From assembly GCA_947625495.1 (NCBI GenBank), contig CANQOQ010000010.1, positions 1 through 64,000 on the forward strand: a stretch of 64,000 nucleotides of DNA, written 5' to 3'. The number at the start of each line of letters is the position of its first letter. The first letter of the stretch is position 1. Positions 1 to 8,397 of this stretch are shown one piece after another. Below the pieces are notes generated by a model. That model saw only the letters and a program-made list of their open reading frames with translations. It was not told the origin of the DNA and ran no database searches. The stretch comes from Candidatus Gastranaerophilales bacterium. Its GTDB lineage: Bacteria > Cyanobacteriota > Vampirovibrionia > Gastranaerophilales > Gastranaerophilaceae. The position numbers and the translations under genes were made by a program.

Positions 1-165
1 CGTAAAAAAATCGAAAAAGCTTTAAACAAAAATAATAATCTTGATGAAGCTCTTTTAAAAAGCTTTAAAATTACAATTAAAAGCCTTTTAAAAAGAAAAT
101 TACCCATTTGTTATCAAACCGTTGATGTTTATAACTATTTAATCAGTTCATTACAAAATAACTAA
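1..165 (+). CDS. C-terminal fragment of an unidentified protein
   Basis: An open frame enters from the left edge in frame 1 and ends at a TAA at 163-165, giving 54 residues rich in Lys, Asn and Leu (ending SLQNN). No recognisable motif is visible, so no function is proposed. Its last 23 bases overlap convergently with the end of tspO, a common arrangement in compact genomes. The absence of a stop over 162 bases of AT-rich DNA is modest support for a real gene. Confidence 0.45.
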   Translation, partial: RKKIEKALNKNNNLDEALLKSFKITIKSLLKRKLPICYQTVDVYNYLISSLQNN

Positions 166-565
166 AATTTAAGTAAAATGCGAAACTTACCCAAAACAGA
201 TACGGTAATAACAATAATGCAGCCATTTTGGAATGTTTAAAAAATGCTATTATCGTAAGCAGAATAAATATCCACATCAAAACAATTATAAAAAGAGCCC
301 CCGATATACTGTGCAATTTAAAAAATACGGGCGACCATGCAAGATTTAACGCCATTTGTATTATAAAAAACGTTAACGGAAGGATTTTTTCTCTTGTCAT
401 TCCGCTTCTTATAAAAAGCACAAACGAGATTAAAATCATAATATATAAAACCGTCCACACAGGCGCAAAAAGCCAATCGGGCGGATTTAAAAAAGGTTTA
501 TTTAAGCTGTGAAACCAAATTGAATTTTCCATATCACAATGATAAATCCTCTGTGAAAAATTCAT
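143..565 (-). CDS. tspO: TspO/MBR family membrane protein
   Basis: A 140-residue protein of the TspO/peripheral benzodiazepine receptor family, small five-helix membrane proteins that bind tetrapyrroles and sterol-like ligands. Family hallmarks are visible: the N-terminal W..L.KP...PP.W.F.PVWT.LY block (about residues 17-41), the Q..LN..WS...F block near residue 70, and the final PYL.W..FA..LN helix. Five hydrophobic segments span most of the chain, and length is close to the usual 150-160. It lies just downstream of pflA (21 bases). The first ATG is preceded by AGGAT and is kept as start; Met12 is an alternative without a clear ribosome site. Physiological ligand here is unknown. Confidence 0.9.
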   Translation of the reverse strand: MNFSQRIYHCDMENSIWFHSLNKPFLNPPDWLFAPVWTVLYIMILISFVLFIRSGMTREKILPLTFFIIQMALNLAWSPVFFKLHSISGALFIIVLMWIFILLTIIAFFKHSKMAALLLLPYLFWVSFAFYLNFSYFVMN

Positions 566-585
566 ATCCTATAATCGGGTATTTA

Positions 586-1329
586 TTAGGATAAAGTTAA
601 ATTTCTTTTTAATTCATTTAATATGATGTCTCTTGCTTTTATGGCTTCTTCTTTAGTTGCGGGAGCTATTGATTTTAAAGGATAGTCTATATTTAGTTTT
701 TTATATTTTTCTTTTGCCATATCGTGGTATGGCAATATATCAAGTGCTTTTACGCTTTTTAAGGTTGAAATAAACCTGCCTAATTCCTTTAAATATTCTT
801 CTTTATCAGTAATTGAAGGAACTATAACGTGCCTTATCCACATGGGGATATTGTTTTCAGAGAGGAATTTTGCAAAATCAAGAACGGACTTATTTGAATG
901 CCTTGTTAATTTAATGTGTTCTTCATTATTAATATGTTTGATATCGAGTAAAACAAGGTCAGTATACTTAATGAGTTCATTGTATTTATCGGAACGGTCA
1001 AACAAAATACCCGATGTATCAAGGGCTGTATGTATATTTTTTTCTTTTGCAGCTTTAAAAAGTTCAATAACAAAGTCAATCTGAACCAATGGTTCACCGC
1101 CCGTAACCGTTATACCGCCATTTTTTAAAAATTCTTTTATTCCGTCATACTGTTTTAAAATTTCAATGGCGCTCATTTCTTTATTATCGGTATACTCCCA
1201 AGTATCTGGGTTATGGCAGTATAAACAGCGCATAGGACAGCCCTGCATAAATACAACAAACCTTATACCGGGGCCGTCTACTGTCCCAAATGTCTCAATT
1301 GAGTGAATATTACCGTTTTTATTAATCAT
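586..1329 (-). CDS. pflA: Pyruvate formate-lyase activating enzyme (radical SAM)
   Basis: A 247-residue radical SAM enzyme that installs the glycyl radical on pyruvate formate-lyase using S-adenosylmethionine and a [4Fe-4S] cluster. The cluster motif CPMRCLYCHN (CxxxCxxC) lies at about residues 31-40, preceded by the family signature ETFGTVDGPGIRF. The GGITVTGGEPL motif that helps bind SAM follows near residue 72. Length matches E. coli PflA (246). It is the last pfl gene of the locus, but is separated from the pflB parts by a glycan-type gene (1348-2577), which is unusual. Its expected partner is the detached glycyl-radical domain at 2584-2826. Confidence 0.95.
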   Translation of the reverse strand: MINKNGNIHSIETFGTVDGPGIRFVVFMQGCPMRCLYCHNPDTWEYTDNKEMSAIEILKQYDGIKEFLKNGGITVTGGEPLVQIDFVIELFKAAKEKNIHTALDTSGILFDRSDKYNELIKYTDLVLLDIKHINNEEHIKLTRHSNKSVLDFAKFLSENNIPMWIRHVIVPSITDKEEYLKELGRFISTLKSVKALDILPYHDMAKEKYKKLNIDYPLKSIAPATKEEAIKARDIILNELKRNLTLS

Positions 1330-1347
1330 AAATTTATTATATCGTAT

Positions 1348-2577
1348 TTATAATAAATATTTATAAGTTTTATAATTTTCTATTGTATTTCTAATATTAT
1401 TTAATTCCTCTTGATTTACATTATGAAGAAAAGTATCTTCAATTGTTAATTTTAAATTTTTCTGCATTGCAATTTTTAAATCTTCTATATCGGGAGCTTT
1501 TGGCTCAAAGTTAATTTGACCTTTTTTTAATTCATCAATAGAATAAACCTTAATAATATTGTCAAGTACTTCATAACGTCTGTCATCTTTATTTTGATTA
1601 ATAACTACAACGGGTATTCCCATAGCCGTACAGGGAGATGCACAGTGTAGAGCTGTTGTTATAATTAACTTAGCTTCATTTTTGTATTTTTCAAGTAAGT
1701 TATTTGCATCATTTATAAATTCTTCATTGGAATTTAAATAATATAAATCAGACATTCCGGATTTATATTGTTTTTGATTTATAACAACCGCATTGTTTAA
1801 TATTTCAGACGGTATGTATTTGTAAAAATTCTTTGGAATATCCACTAAAAAAACTTTATTTTGAGTATTTTTTATTTCTCTTTTAGGTAAAGTTAATGTA
1901 AGGCATCTGCTAAAATATGAATTAATTCCGATATTTCTAAAAAATTCGCAAGTGTATTTATCTCTGCAGCCAATAATATAATCATTAAAATAAAACGGGT
2001 TTGAATTTAAAAAATCCAAAATAACATCTTGTGCTTTTTCTGTATAATGGGTTCCGATAAATATTGGAATTAACTTACCATTCCGTTGAAAATTGTGATA
2101 TGAATATTTTTCAAAATCAAACCATCCCTGCATTATGGTAAATGCCGATTCTTCATCATAATATTTAATTTTTTCCCTGTCAAAATATTCAAAATTAAAA
2201 TCGGGGAAAAGTTTTTCTAACTGTTTTTTTACTGCAATAGTTTGAATGTGATCACCTAAATTTGCAGCACCATGTTTTCCGCATTTCCAATATTGATAAC
2301 TTAATAAAATACATTTATTGGGTATAAATTTCCCATTTGGTGATGGGGGGGGGTATTTTTGATCTGAAATACTTGAAGATAAGCGTTGAACTTCATATAA
2401 TAAAAAGTTAATTTGACGTTCAATATTTGCTATATATCTATAATCAAAATTGATTTTAACTCCAAAAGAAATCTTTATTCCTAATATAGTAATAACTTTC
2501 TTTTTTTTACATATAAAATTTTGCTTATCTGTTGTGTAAATATTTTTTACAGAAAAAATATTTTCAAAAAATTTCAT
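1348..2577 (-). CDS. Polysaccharide pyruvyl transferase-like protein with internal C9 tract
   Basis: A 409-residue protein resembling the polysaccharide pyruvyl transferase family (PF04230), which adds ketal pyruvate to sugars of surface glycans. Seen: N-terminal ILGIKISF block (about residues 30-37) typical of surface-glycan enzymes in host-associated bacteria, a NLGDHIQT motif near residue 107, FIGTHYTE near 175, and the TALHCASPCTAMGIPVVVINQN C-terminal region shared by the family (family knowledge). A run of nine C on the coding strand (plus coordinates 2345-2353) encodes three prolines at about residues 76-78; any change not a multiple of three would truncate the protein, so phase variation is likely. 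It sits between the glycyl-radical-domain gene and pflA. Exact substrate unknown. Confidence 0.7.
   Translation of the reverse strand: MKFFENIFSVKNIYTTDKQNFICKKKKVITILGIKISFGVKINFDYRYIANIERQINFLLYEVQRLSSSISDQKYPPPSPNGKFIPNKCILLSYQYWKCGKHGAANLGDHIQTIAVKKQLEKLFPDFNFEYFDREKIKYYDEESAFTIMQGWFDFEKYSYHNFQRNGKLIPIFIGTHYTEKAQDVILDFLNSNPFYFNDYIIGCRDKYTCEFFRNIGINSYFSRCLTLTLPKREIKNTQNKVFLVDIPKNFYKYIPSEILNNAVVINQKQYKSGMSDLYYLNSNEEFINDANNLLEKYKNEAKLIITTALHCASPCTAMGIPVVVINQNKDDRRYEVLDNIIKVYSIDELKKGQINFEPKAPDIEDLKIAMQKNLKLTIEDTFLHNVNQEELNNIRNTIENYKTYKYLL
2345..2353. repeat. G9/C9 homopolymer in pyruvyl transferase-like gene
   Basis: Nine consecutive G on the plus strand, read as C on the coding strand, inside the open frame of the pyruvyl transferase-like gene. 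Such a run is striking in DNA this AT-rich and matches the lengths used for slipped-strand phase variation in other host-associated bacteria. At nine the frame is open (predicted ON). Confidence 0.8.
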
Positions 2578-2583
2578 TAATTC

Positions 2584-2826
2584 TCAATCTCCGATTTTAG
2601 AATGGAACGTTCTTGAGATAACGTCATCCTGCTGTTCTTTTGTTAATTTATTAAAATTAACAGCGTAGCCTGAAACTCTGACAGTCAGCTGCGGATATTT
2701 TTCGGGGTGGTTTTGTGCGTCAATCAATGTTTCACGGTTAAAAACATTTACGTTTAAATGGTGTCCGCCCTTTTCAACGTAACCGTCTATAAGATTAATT
2801 AAGTTTTCTTCCTGCATTGTTGTCAT
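2584..2826 (-). CDS. Detached glycyl-radical domain of pyruvate formate-lyase
   Basis: An 80-residue protein equal to the C-terminal end of pyruvate formate-lyase: [14 protein letters not shown] at its start and the radical loop RVSGYAV with the radical Gly near residue 53, followed by [14 protein letters not shown]. In E. coli PFL this segment is fused to the catalytic barrel (radical Gly734). Here it is a separate gene 11 bases after the pflB stop, with its own ribosome site (AGGAG, 8 bases before ATG at 2826; an upstream in-frame TTG is less likely). It resembles the spare-part protein YfiD/GrcA, but in this locus it is probably the obligate radical subunit because the adjacent PflB lacks the domain. 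Confidence 0.9.
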   Translation of the reverse strand: MTTMQEENLINLIDGYVEKGGHHLNVNVFNRETLIDAQNHPEKYPQLTVRVSGYAVNFNKLTKEQQDDVISRTFHSKIGD

Positions 2827-2837
2827 AATCAAATCTC

Positions 2838-4919
2838 CTAATAATTATTATTCTCACAGCATCCGCAATCTAAATTAACCATTAAATCGCCCATAAATAC
2901 TTCATTTTTACCTAATGCATCAGGGATAATCGAGAAAGTATTTGAAATACCGTCTTGTGCATCATGGAAGGGAAGTTTTGCAACGGATGACAGTGAAGCT
3001 AAAGCTCCATTCGTATCACGGCCGTGCATTGGGTTAGCACCCGGTGCAAGCGGTACTCCTTCTTTTCTTCCGTCAGGTGTGTTACCTGTCTTTTTGCCGT
3101 ATACAACATTTGATGTTATCGTTAATATTGACATTGTAGGTATTGAGTTTCTGTATGTATAGTGTTTTCTTATTTTTCCCATAAATGATTTAACTATATT
3201 TACGGCTATTTCATCGACTCTGTCATCATTGTTTCCGTATTTAGGGAACTCTCCTTCTGTTTCATAGTCAATAACTATGCCGTTTTCATCACGTATTGTT
3301 TTAACTTTCGCATATTTAATTGCGGAAAGTGAGTCTGCCACAACGGATAAACCTGCAATACCCGTTGCAAAATATCTTTTAACATCTCTGTCCATTAAAG
3401 CCATTTGGGCTTTTTCGTAGCAGTATTTATCGTGCATATAATGAATTACATTTAAAGTATTTACATACAGCCCTGCAAGCCACTCCATCATCGCATCATA
3501 CTTTTCCATTACTTCATTATAGTCAAGATACTCTGATGTAACAGGCTGATATTTAGGCCCTACCTGAACTTTCAATCTTTCATCAACACCGCCGTTAATT
3601 GCATATAACAAGCATTTTGCAAGGTTTGCTCTTGCACCGAAAAATTGCATTTCTTTACCCACAACCATAGATGAAACGCAGCAGGCAATTGCATAATCAT
3701 CACCATGAACGGCTCTCATTAAGTCGTCGTTTTCATATTGAATTGATGAGGTGGTTATGGAAATTTTTGCGCAGTATTCTTTAAAGTTATGCGGCAAGTT
3801 CTTTGACCATAATACCGTTAAGTTTGGCTCGGGGGATGTACCCAGATTTTCAAGTGTATGAAGGTATCTGAAGGAATTCTTTGTAACCAAGGGTCTTCCG
3901 TCAACACCCATACCTGCAATGGATTCAGTTACCCATGTGGGGTCGCCTGAAAAGAGTTCGTTATATTCAGGCGTTCTTGCAAATTTTACCAATCTCAATT
4001 TCATTATAAATTGGTCAATTAGTTCTTGCGCCTGTTCTTCTGTTATAATACCGTTTTTCAAATCCCTTTCAATAAATATATCCAAGAAAGTAGATGTTCT
4101 TCCGATACTCATAGCAGCACCGTTTTGCTCTTTTACGGCAGACAGATAGCCGAAATATAACCATTGAACAGCCTCTTTTGCGCTTTGAGCAGGTTTTGAT
4201 ATATCAAAACCGTAAATTTGCCCCAGCTCTTTCATTTCTTCAAGAGCTCTTATCTGGTCTGTAATTTCTTCTCTTAATTGGATTCTATCGGGAGTCATTT
4301 CTCCTTCAAGTGATTTAAATTGATTTTGTTTATCTTCAATTAACCTGTCGATACCATATAGTGCTACCCTTCTGTAGTCGCCTATAATTCTGCCTCTGCC
4401 GTATGCATCAGGAAGCCCCGTTATTATGGCTGAATGCCTTGCAGCTTTCATCTCGGGTGTATAAACATCAAATACGCCTTGGTTATGAGTTTTTCTGTAT
4501 TTGGTAAAGATTTCCGAAATTTCTCTATCCACCATATAACCATAAGATTTACAGGCTGTTTCTGCCATTCTTATTCCGCCAAATGGCTGCAGTGACCTTT
4601 TTAACGGTTTATCCGTTTGAAGTCCTACTATAACTTCCAAGTCTTTATTTATATAACCTGCGCCGTGAGAGGTTATGGTTGATACAATATGTGTATCCAT
4701 ATCAAGAACGCCGTTATTTTCTCTCTCCTGCTTAAATAAATCACAGCACTCCTGCCACAAATCCATAGTAGCCTGAGTCGGATTAGTTAAAAAACTTGCG
4801 TCTCCGTCATAAGGCGTATAGTTATTCTGTATAAAATCCCTTACATTAATTTCACTTTGCCATTTACCTGATTTAAAATCTTCATAAAAAGAAGATTTTT
4901 CAATCTCCGTATTTAACAT
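2838..4919 (-). CDS. pflB: Pyruvate formate-lyase catalytic core lacking the glycyl-radical domain
   Basis: Formate C-acetyltransferase core (about 693 residues), converting pyruvate and CoA to acetyl-CoA and formate. It aligns by eye with E. coli PflB along almost its whole length, including the catalytic cysteine pair in ACCVSSM (near residue 414), the [24 protein letters not shown] and GANPMHGRD motifs. It stops after [14 protein letters not shown], just where E. coli continues into the radical domain, so the radical Gly is absent and must come from the adjacent 80-residue gene. The start is taken at 4919 because a GGAG lies six bases before that ATG; an in-frame ATG at 4931 overlaps that ribosome site. 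Confidence 0.92.
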   Translation of the reverse strand: MLNTEIEKSSFYEDFKSGKWQSEINVRDFIQNNYTPYDGDASFLTNPTQATMDLWQECCDLFKQERENNGVLDMDTHIVSTITSHGAGYINKDLEVIVGLQTDKPLKRSLQPFGGIRMAETACKSYGYMVDREISEIFTKYRKTHNQGVFDVYTPEMKAARHSAIITGLPDAYGRGRIIGDYRRVALYGIDRLIEDKQNQFKSLEGEMTPDRIQLREEITDQIRALEEMKELGQIYGFDISKPAQSAKEAVQWLYFGYLSAVKEQNGAAMSIGRTSTFLDIFIERDLKNGIITEEQAQELIDQFIMKLRLVKFARTPEYNELFSGDPTWVTESIAGMGVDGRPLVTKNSFRYLHTLENLGTSPEPNLTVLWSKNLPHNFKEYCAKISITTSSIQYENDDLMRAVHGDDYAIACCVSSMVVGKEMQFFGARANLAKCLLYAINGGVDERLKVQVGPKYQPVTSEYLDYNEVMEKYDAMMEWLAGLYVNTLNVIHYMHDKYCYEKAQMALMDRDVKRYFATGIAGLSVVADSLSAIKYAKVKTIRDENGIVIDYETEGEFPKYGNNDDRVDEIAVNIVKSFMGKIRKHYTYRNSIPTMSILTITSNVVYGKKTGNTPDGRKEGVPLAPGANPMHGRDTNGALASLSSVAKLPFHDAQDGISNTFSIIPDALGKNEVFMGDLMVNLDCGCCENNNY

Positions 4920-5010
4920 TTGTATCTCCATATCCCAAAATTTTGTTTAAAAATTATATCATAAATGCATTGTCATGATTATATTTTTAATTCAAATGTA
5001 AATTTTTATT

Positions 5011-5919
5011 TTATTTTTTTAACATATAATAATAAACAGCCTTAATAAAGCCCGGTCTGAATATAAACAAAGGTCGATGTCTGAAATAATTAATATAACT
5101 TTTTAAATTTGATTTTTTTTGCCATTTTTTATCAGGTGTTTCCCAATCGGTTAAAGCTGAATATTTAAAATAATATTCTTTAAACGGAGTATATGCTCCA
5201 TATTTCCATGGTTTTTGCGGTCCTGTGTAGTGCAGTATGTTAAATTTTAATGAATAATTTGAGCGTGAAGTATAATTTGAAACTTGGACATTCCATCTGC
5301 TGTCCAATTTTAATATTTTACCGTCAAATGCTTTATTTAATATATCCTGATCACCCAATATAAATACATTTTGATTGTCCTTAGCGCAGTTAATAAATAT
5401 TTCTTCAGCATTCTCCTGACGCCATTTTTTTAAATTTATTAATAATACTCCGGAATTTACATAAAACTTTTGTTTCAGTTGATTTCTCTTGTGATATCTT
5501 TTGCTGCCTATATCTGCTATTGCGCCCATAAAATATTGCTCAACATTAGTATTGTATAATTCTTTCAGACTTGTATTTACTATTATATCAGGGTCTAAGT
5601 ATATTATTTTGTCTTCATTTATATAACTAGCAAGTTTAAGTCTGTAAAATGACGTAAGAGGAAGATACCCCGTTGTTTTTATTTTCTTAAATTCGCTAAA
5701 TTCATCTTCTTTAGGTTTAATATATACAATGCTAAAATCTTTTATCCGCTTTAAATTGTTTATTTTTTCTTTATTTTCTTCAGTAATATCAGAGCTGATA
5801 ATATAAAAAGTCAGTTTGTCGTCAATATTGGCATTGGATAAAACTGATGCAACGGCACTGCCGGTATATTTGGCATAATTATTGTCAACTGTAAAACATA
5901 TTTTAATTTCGCTCATCAT
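5011..5919 (-). CDS. Glycosyltransferase family 8 (LPS galactosyl/glucosyltransferase-like)
   Basis: A 302-residue retaining sugar transferase of family GT8, using nucleotide sugars to extend a surface glycan. Seen: N-terminal ICFTVDNNY, the metal-binding YLDPDIIV at about residue 103 (usual form YLDxD), VNSGVLLINLKKWR near 155, DQDILN near 194, and the HYTGPQKPW motif near 235 typical of the family. The C-terminus is basic and hydrophobic. It lies 42 bases downstream of the second radical SAM gene in the same orientation and may belong to the same operon, so its product could act on the same surface structure or modified peptide; that link is inference. Confidence 0.88.
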   Translation of the reverse strand: MMSEIKICFTVDNNYAKYTGSAVASVLSNANIDDKLTFYIISSDITEENKEKINNLKRIKDFSIVYIKPKEDEFSEFKKIKTTGYLPLTSFYRLKLASYINEDKIIYLDPDIIVNTSLKELYNTNVEQYFMGAIADIGSKRYHKRNQLKQKFYVNSGVLLINLKKWRQENAEEIFINCAKDNQNVFILGDQDILNKAFDGKILKLDSRWNVQVSNYTSRSNYSLKFNILHYTGPQKPWKYGAYTPFKEYYFKYSALTDWETPDKKWQKKSNLKSYINYFRHRPLFIFRPGFIKAVYYYMLKK

Positions 5920-5961
5920 ACAACCTTTTTATAATTATATTATAAAATAGTTATTTAAATG

Positions 5962-7236
5962 TTAATCTTTTATATTTTGCAACTTTTGTAATTTTAGATA
6001 AGCATTCTTGTACGCCTTTGCATCTTCACAGAGAATTTTTGATTTTCCGAGAAATTTATTATCATTTGTCGGATATAGTGAACAATATTCACAATATTTG
6101 CAGTAATCATACTTAAAACATTGTTTAAGATTTGATTTTATGTATTTTTCTCTAAATTTTGGTAAAATATTGGTCTGTAATTCCTTTAAGGATGTTGTAT
6201 TATAATTGCCCAGAATATAGTTAAATCCTACACATGGAGTTATATCTAAATCAGGTTTGATACTTAAAGTTGAACTTCCCGCACCGCAAATTTTTCCGTC
6301 TGTTTTTTCAAAGTTTCTAATCTCAGCATTTTCAAAAATATAATAGTAAAACTTTTCTATATCTTTATAATTGCATTTTGTACTTAAGTTTTTATTATTT
6401 TTATTGTAAATAAAACGGCAGCCGGAGCTAAATTCCGCACCTGTTTCATCTGCATATAGTTCAACATATTTATGGCTATCTGTATTATATAAAATCTGAG
6501 GACAGGCGATACAGACACTAATATTTTTTTCTCGTAAACGCTTAATTATATTTAGTGTTTTATAATGAGAGCCTTTAACTCCGGTAATATTATCATGTAT
6601 ATCAGAATCCATTGAATATAATGATATTTTAAAAAACGAAGGATAAATATTTAAAAGTTCATTAAATAAATTTTCATCATCATAAAGTTTTTGAGCGTTT
6701 GTCAGAATTGATAATGACATGTGTTTTTTTCGTACATATTTTGCAATTTTTAAAAAATCTTTATTTATTGTGCATTCTCCGCCCGTAAGAGTTATTCCGA
6801 ATACATCAATTTTGTGCGCTTCATCTATTATTTTTTTTGCTTGTTCAAAACTTATTTTATATTCATTCATATCTTTAGGATTAAAGCAGTGTTTACATTT
6901 TAAATTGCATCTATAGTTTAATTCTAAATGCAAAGAACCGATAATATTATTCTCAAAAAATAACCGTGAGAGCTTTTTATTAACATATTTATGGATTTCG
7001 CCATCGGCTTTAATTACAATCTTTTCAGAATTATTATTTGACTTTCTTATTAAATTAAAAAGAAAACTTTTTATATCTGTAGTTTTATAACGGCAAACTG
7101 ATGTTATATTCAGCCAATCATCAGATAATTTACCTTTTAACACATAAAAAACATGATTTTTTAAATCTTCAATTAAACTTATATTATAACTTTTACATTT
7201 AAAATTTCTTGTATTTATATAGTTGGGGATTCGCAT
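5962..7236 (-). CDS. RRE-like/radical SAM/SPASM peptide maturase, copy 1
   Basis: About 424 residues. N-terminal 100 residues (starting MRIPNYINT) look like a PqqD-type RiPP recognition element, with a FYVLKGKLSDDWLNI helix-turn region. A radical SAM core follows: LNYRCNLKCKHCF gives CxxxCxxC near residues 109-116, and TLTGGECTI is the SAM-binding GGE motif. The C-terminal 120 residues hold SPASM-type cysteines (CGAG, TPC, QCF..YCKYCEYC, ILCEDA), ligands for extra Fe-S clusters in peptide-modifying enzymes. Start is placed at 7236, seven bases after the stop of the small peptide gene, because this matches the start of copy 2 (MIIPAYINT); a longer frame from 7317 would overlap the peptide gene. 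Substrate presumably that peptide. Confidence 0.85.
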   Translation of the reverse strand: MRIPNYINTRNFKCKSYNISLIEDLKNHVFYVLKGKLSDDWLNITSVCRYKTTDIKSFLFNLIRKSNNNSEKIVIKADGEIHKYVNKKLSRLFFENNIIGSLHLELNYRCNLKCKHCFNPKDMNEYKISFEQAKKIIDEAHKIDVFGITLTGGECTINKDFLKIAKYVRKKHMSLSILTNAQKLYDDENLFNELLNIYPSFFKISLYSMDSDIHDNITGVKGSHYKTLNIIKRLREKNISVCIACPQILYNTDSHKYVELYADETGAEFSSGCRFIYNKNNKNLSTKCNYKDIEKFYYYIFENAEIRNFEKTDGKICGAGSSTLSIKPDLDITPCVGFNYILGNYNTTSLKELQTNILPKFREKYIKSNLKQCFKYDYCKYCEYCSLYPTNDNKFLGKSKILCEDAKAYKNAYLKLQKLQNIKD

Positions 7237-7243
7237 ATAAATA

Positions 7244-7402
7244 CTATTTACTTTCACATATCGACATACTTGCTCCTTTGGGAACCAGATTCCAATTTGC
7301 TGAAATTCTGGGATCATCTATACCTTCAACTATATCAGAGAAGAATTCATTGATTTCATCCAAGTCTTCTGCATATAAATCTTCATCATCATTTTTTTCC
7401 AT
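7244..7402 (-). CDS. 52-residue candidate RiPP precursor peptide 1
   Basis: A short frame starting at ATG 7402 whose A is shared with the TAA of the ATP-grasp gene (TAATG), with AGGAG seven bases upstream. The product is 52 residues: a very acidic leader containing DEINEFFSDIVEGIDDP (residues 15-31), then IS and an 18-residue basic/polar tail ANWNLVPKGASMSICESK with a single Cys. The second peptide in the operon has the same length and shares DEINExFSDIxExxDP but has an unrelated tail. This conserved-leader/variable-core design next to an RRE-radical SAM-SPASM gene is what is expected of a RiPP precursor. No Gly-Gly cleavage site, protease or exporter is seen nearby. Function is inferred only from context. 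Confidence 0.75.
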   Translation of the reverse strand: MEKNDDEDLYAEDLDEINEFFSDIVEGIDDPRISANWNLVPKGASMSICESK

Positions 7403-8397
7403 TATTTATCTCCTTTTAAATTTAACATTTCCCCGAGTTTTAACTGCAGTTCGTTATTATTTTTACCAAACTCTATAAAACCCGAATATGGAGTAAATGT
7501 CATTTCTCCAAAATACAATTTATTTTTATGTATCATCCAGTCAACTCTTACAAATTTAAAATCTTTTGCAAGCATTTCACTCAATTCTTTTGCTGTTTTT
7601 AATATTTCATCGGCTTCTTCATATATAACTTTATTTGTCGAATAAAAGCTAATATCACAATTGTTAAAATTTTCATCAAAACAACTGATATTTCTATGAG
7701 AAAATTTTTTATTAACAAAAATACTTCTGCATTTTTGTATAAATTTTACATTGCCGTTAAAACACCATATCTCAATTTCTGCATTTGATATATTTAAATC
7801 TTCTCTTAAAAGAGATTCTATAATTATTTGAGGTTTAATATTTTTATACTGAGTTTCAAAATCACTCCAACCAAAAAAGGATTCATTCATCCAATTGTTT
7901 ATATGGAATTTTATTGAATTAAATAGATACGAATTATCTAAAAATTTTTGTTTATCTTTAACTGTAAAGTTCCACTTGCAGCCGTGGTTACATTTAATAA
8001 TAAAACTATCCGGAAGTTTATCAAAATCAATTTCATCAAAATTATTACATATTTGAAGTACGGGCTTTAGATATTCTTCTCCGATTTTTTCTTTTATCCA
8101 ATCTCGTACGAGAACTTTATCTGTAAGAGTTGTTTTTATGGGAAGGTTATCATATATTTTTAACCACTGTATCTTTTCATTCAGGGTTTTTGGATGCTTA
8201 AGATTTAGTTTTTGCATTGTTCGAATTTTGTATGCAAAAACCAAGTATTTAGCATAATCATTTTCATCAAGACTCATTTTGAAGTTATAATCAAAAGGAT
8301 TTATTCTTTTGAGCCCGATATTACAGTTTAAAAATCCCCCCCCCGTGGAGGTTTTGCGCTTTATAAAATCTGTAATTGTATTTAAAAAGCTGTTCAT
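7402..8397 (-). CDS. TupA-like ATP-grasp protein, copy 1 (G9, in frame)
   Basis: A 331-residue protein matching the TupA-like ATP-grasp family (teichuronopeptide/surface glycan genes; family knowledge). Conserved blocks: TLNEKIQWLKIYDN (about residue 76), LTDKVLVRDWIKEKIG, SFIIKCNHGCKW near 134 and the C-terminal FKFVRVDWMIHKNKLYFGEMTFTPYSGF that carries acidic ATP/metal ligands. It presumably joins an amino acid or peptide to an acceptor. Nine G (plus coordinates 8336-8344) encode Gly19-Gly21; nine keeps the frame open. ATG overlaps the stop of the preceding radical SAM gene (ATGA) and its own stop overlaps the peptide start, so translation of the whole operon looks coupled. Confidence 0.8.
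   Translation of the reverse strand: MNSFLNTITDFIKRKTSTGGGFLNCNIGLKRINPFDYNFKMSLDENDYAKYLVFAYKIRTMQKLNLKHPKTLNEKIQWLKIYDNLPIKTTLTDKVLVRDWIKEKIGEEYLKPVLQICNNFDEIDFDKLPDSFIIKCNHGCKWNFTVKDKQKFLDNSYLFNSIKFHINNWMNESFFGWSDFETQYKNIKPQIIIESLLREDLNISNAEIEIWCFNGNVKFIQKCRSIFVNKKFSHRNISCFDENFNNCDISFYSTNKVIYEEADEILKTAKELSEMLAKDFKFVRVDWMIHKNKLYFGEMTFTPYSGFIEFGKNNNELQLKLGEMLNLKGDK
8336..8344. repeat. G9/C9 homopolymer near the start of ATP-grasp copy 1
   Basis: Nine C on the plus strand, G on the coding strand, about 55 bases after the start codon. At this length the frame continues into the conserved ATP-grasp domain (ON). The flanks are nearly identical to those of the 10-base tract in copy 2, so the two loci are a natural ON/OFF comparison. 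Confidence 0.9.

Noticed and set aside
2827-2840. Split pflB as a sequencing frameshift or fresh nonsense mutation
   Set aside because: Both halves carry their own version of the joining segment, the core has a new Cys-rich end, and the second gene has a good ribosome site, so a single base error cannot restore a normal fusion.
7237-7317. N-terminal extension of radical SAM copy 1 from 7317
   Set aside because: It overlaps the 52-residue peptide in another frame, and the copy 2 protein starts at the equivalent of 7236 (IPxYINT).
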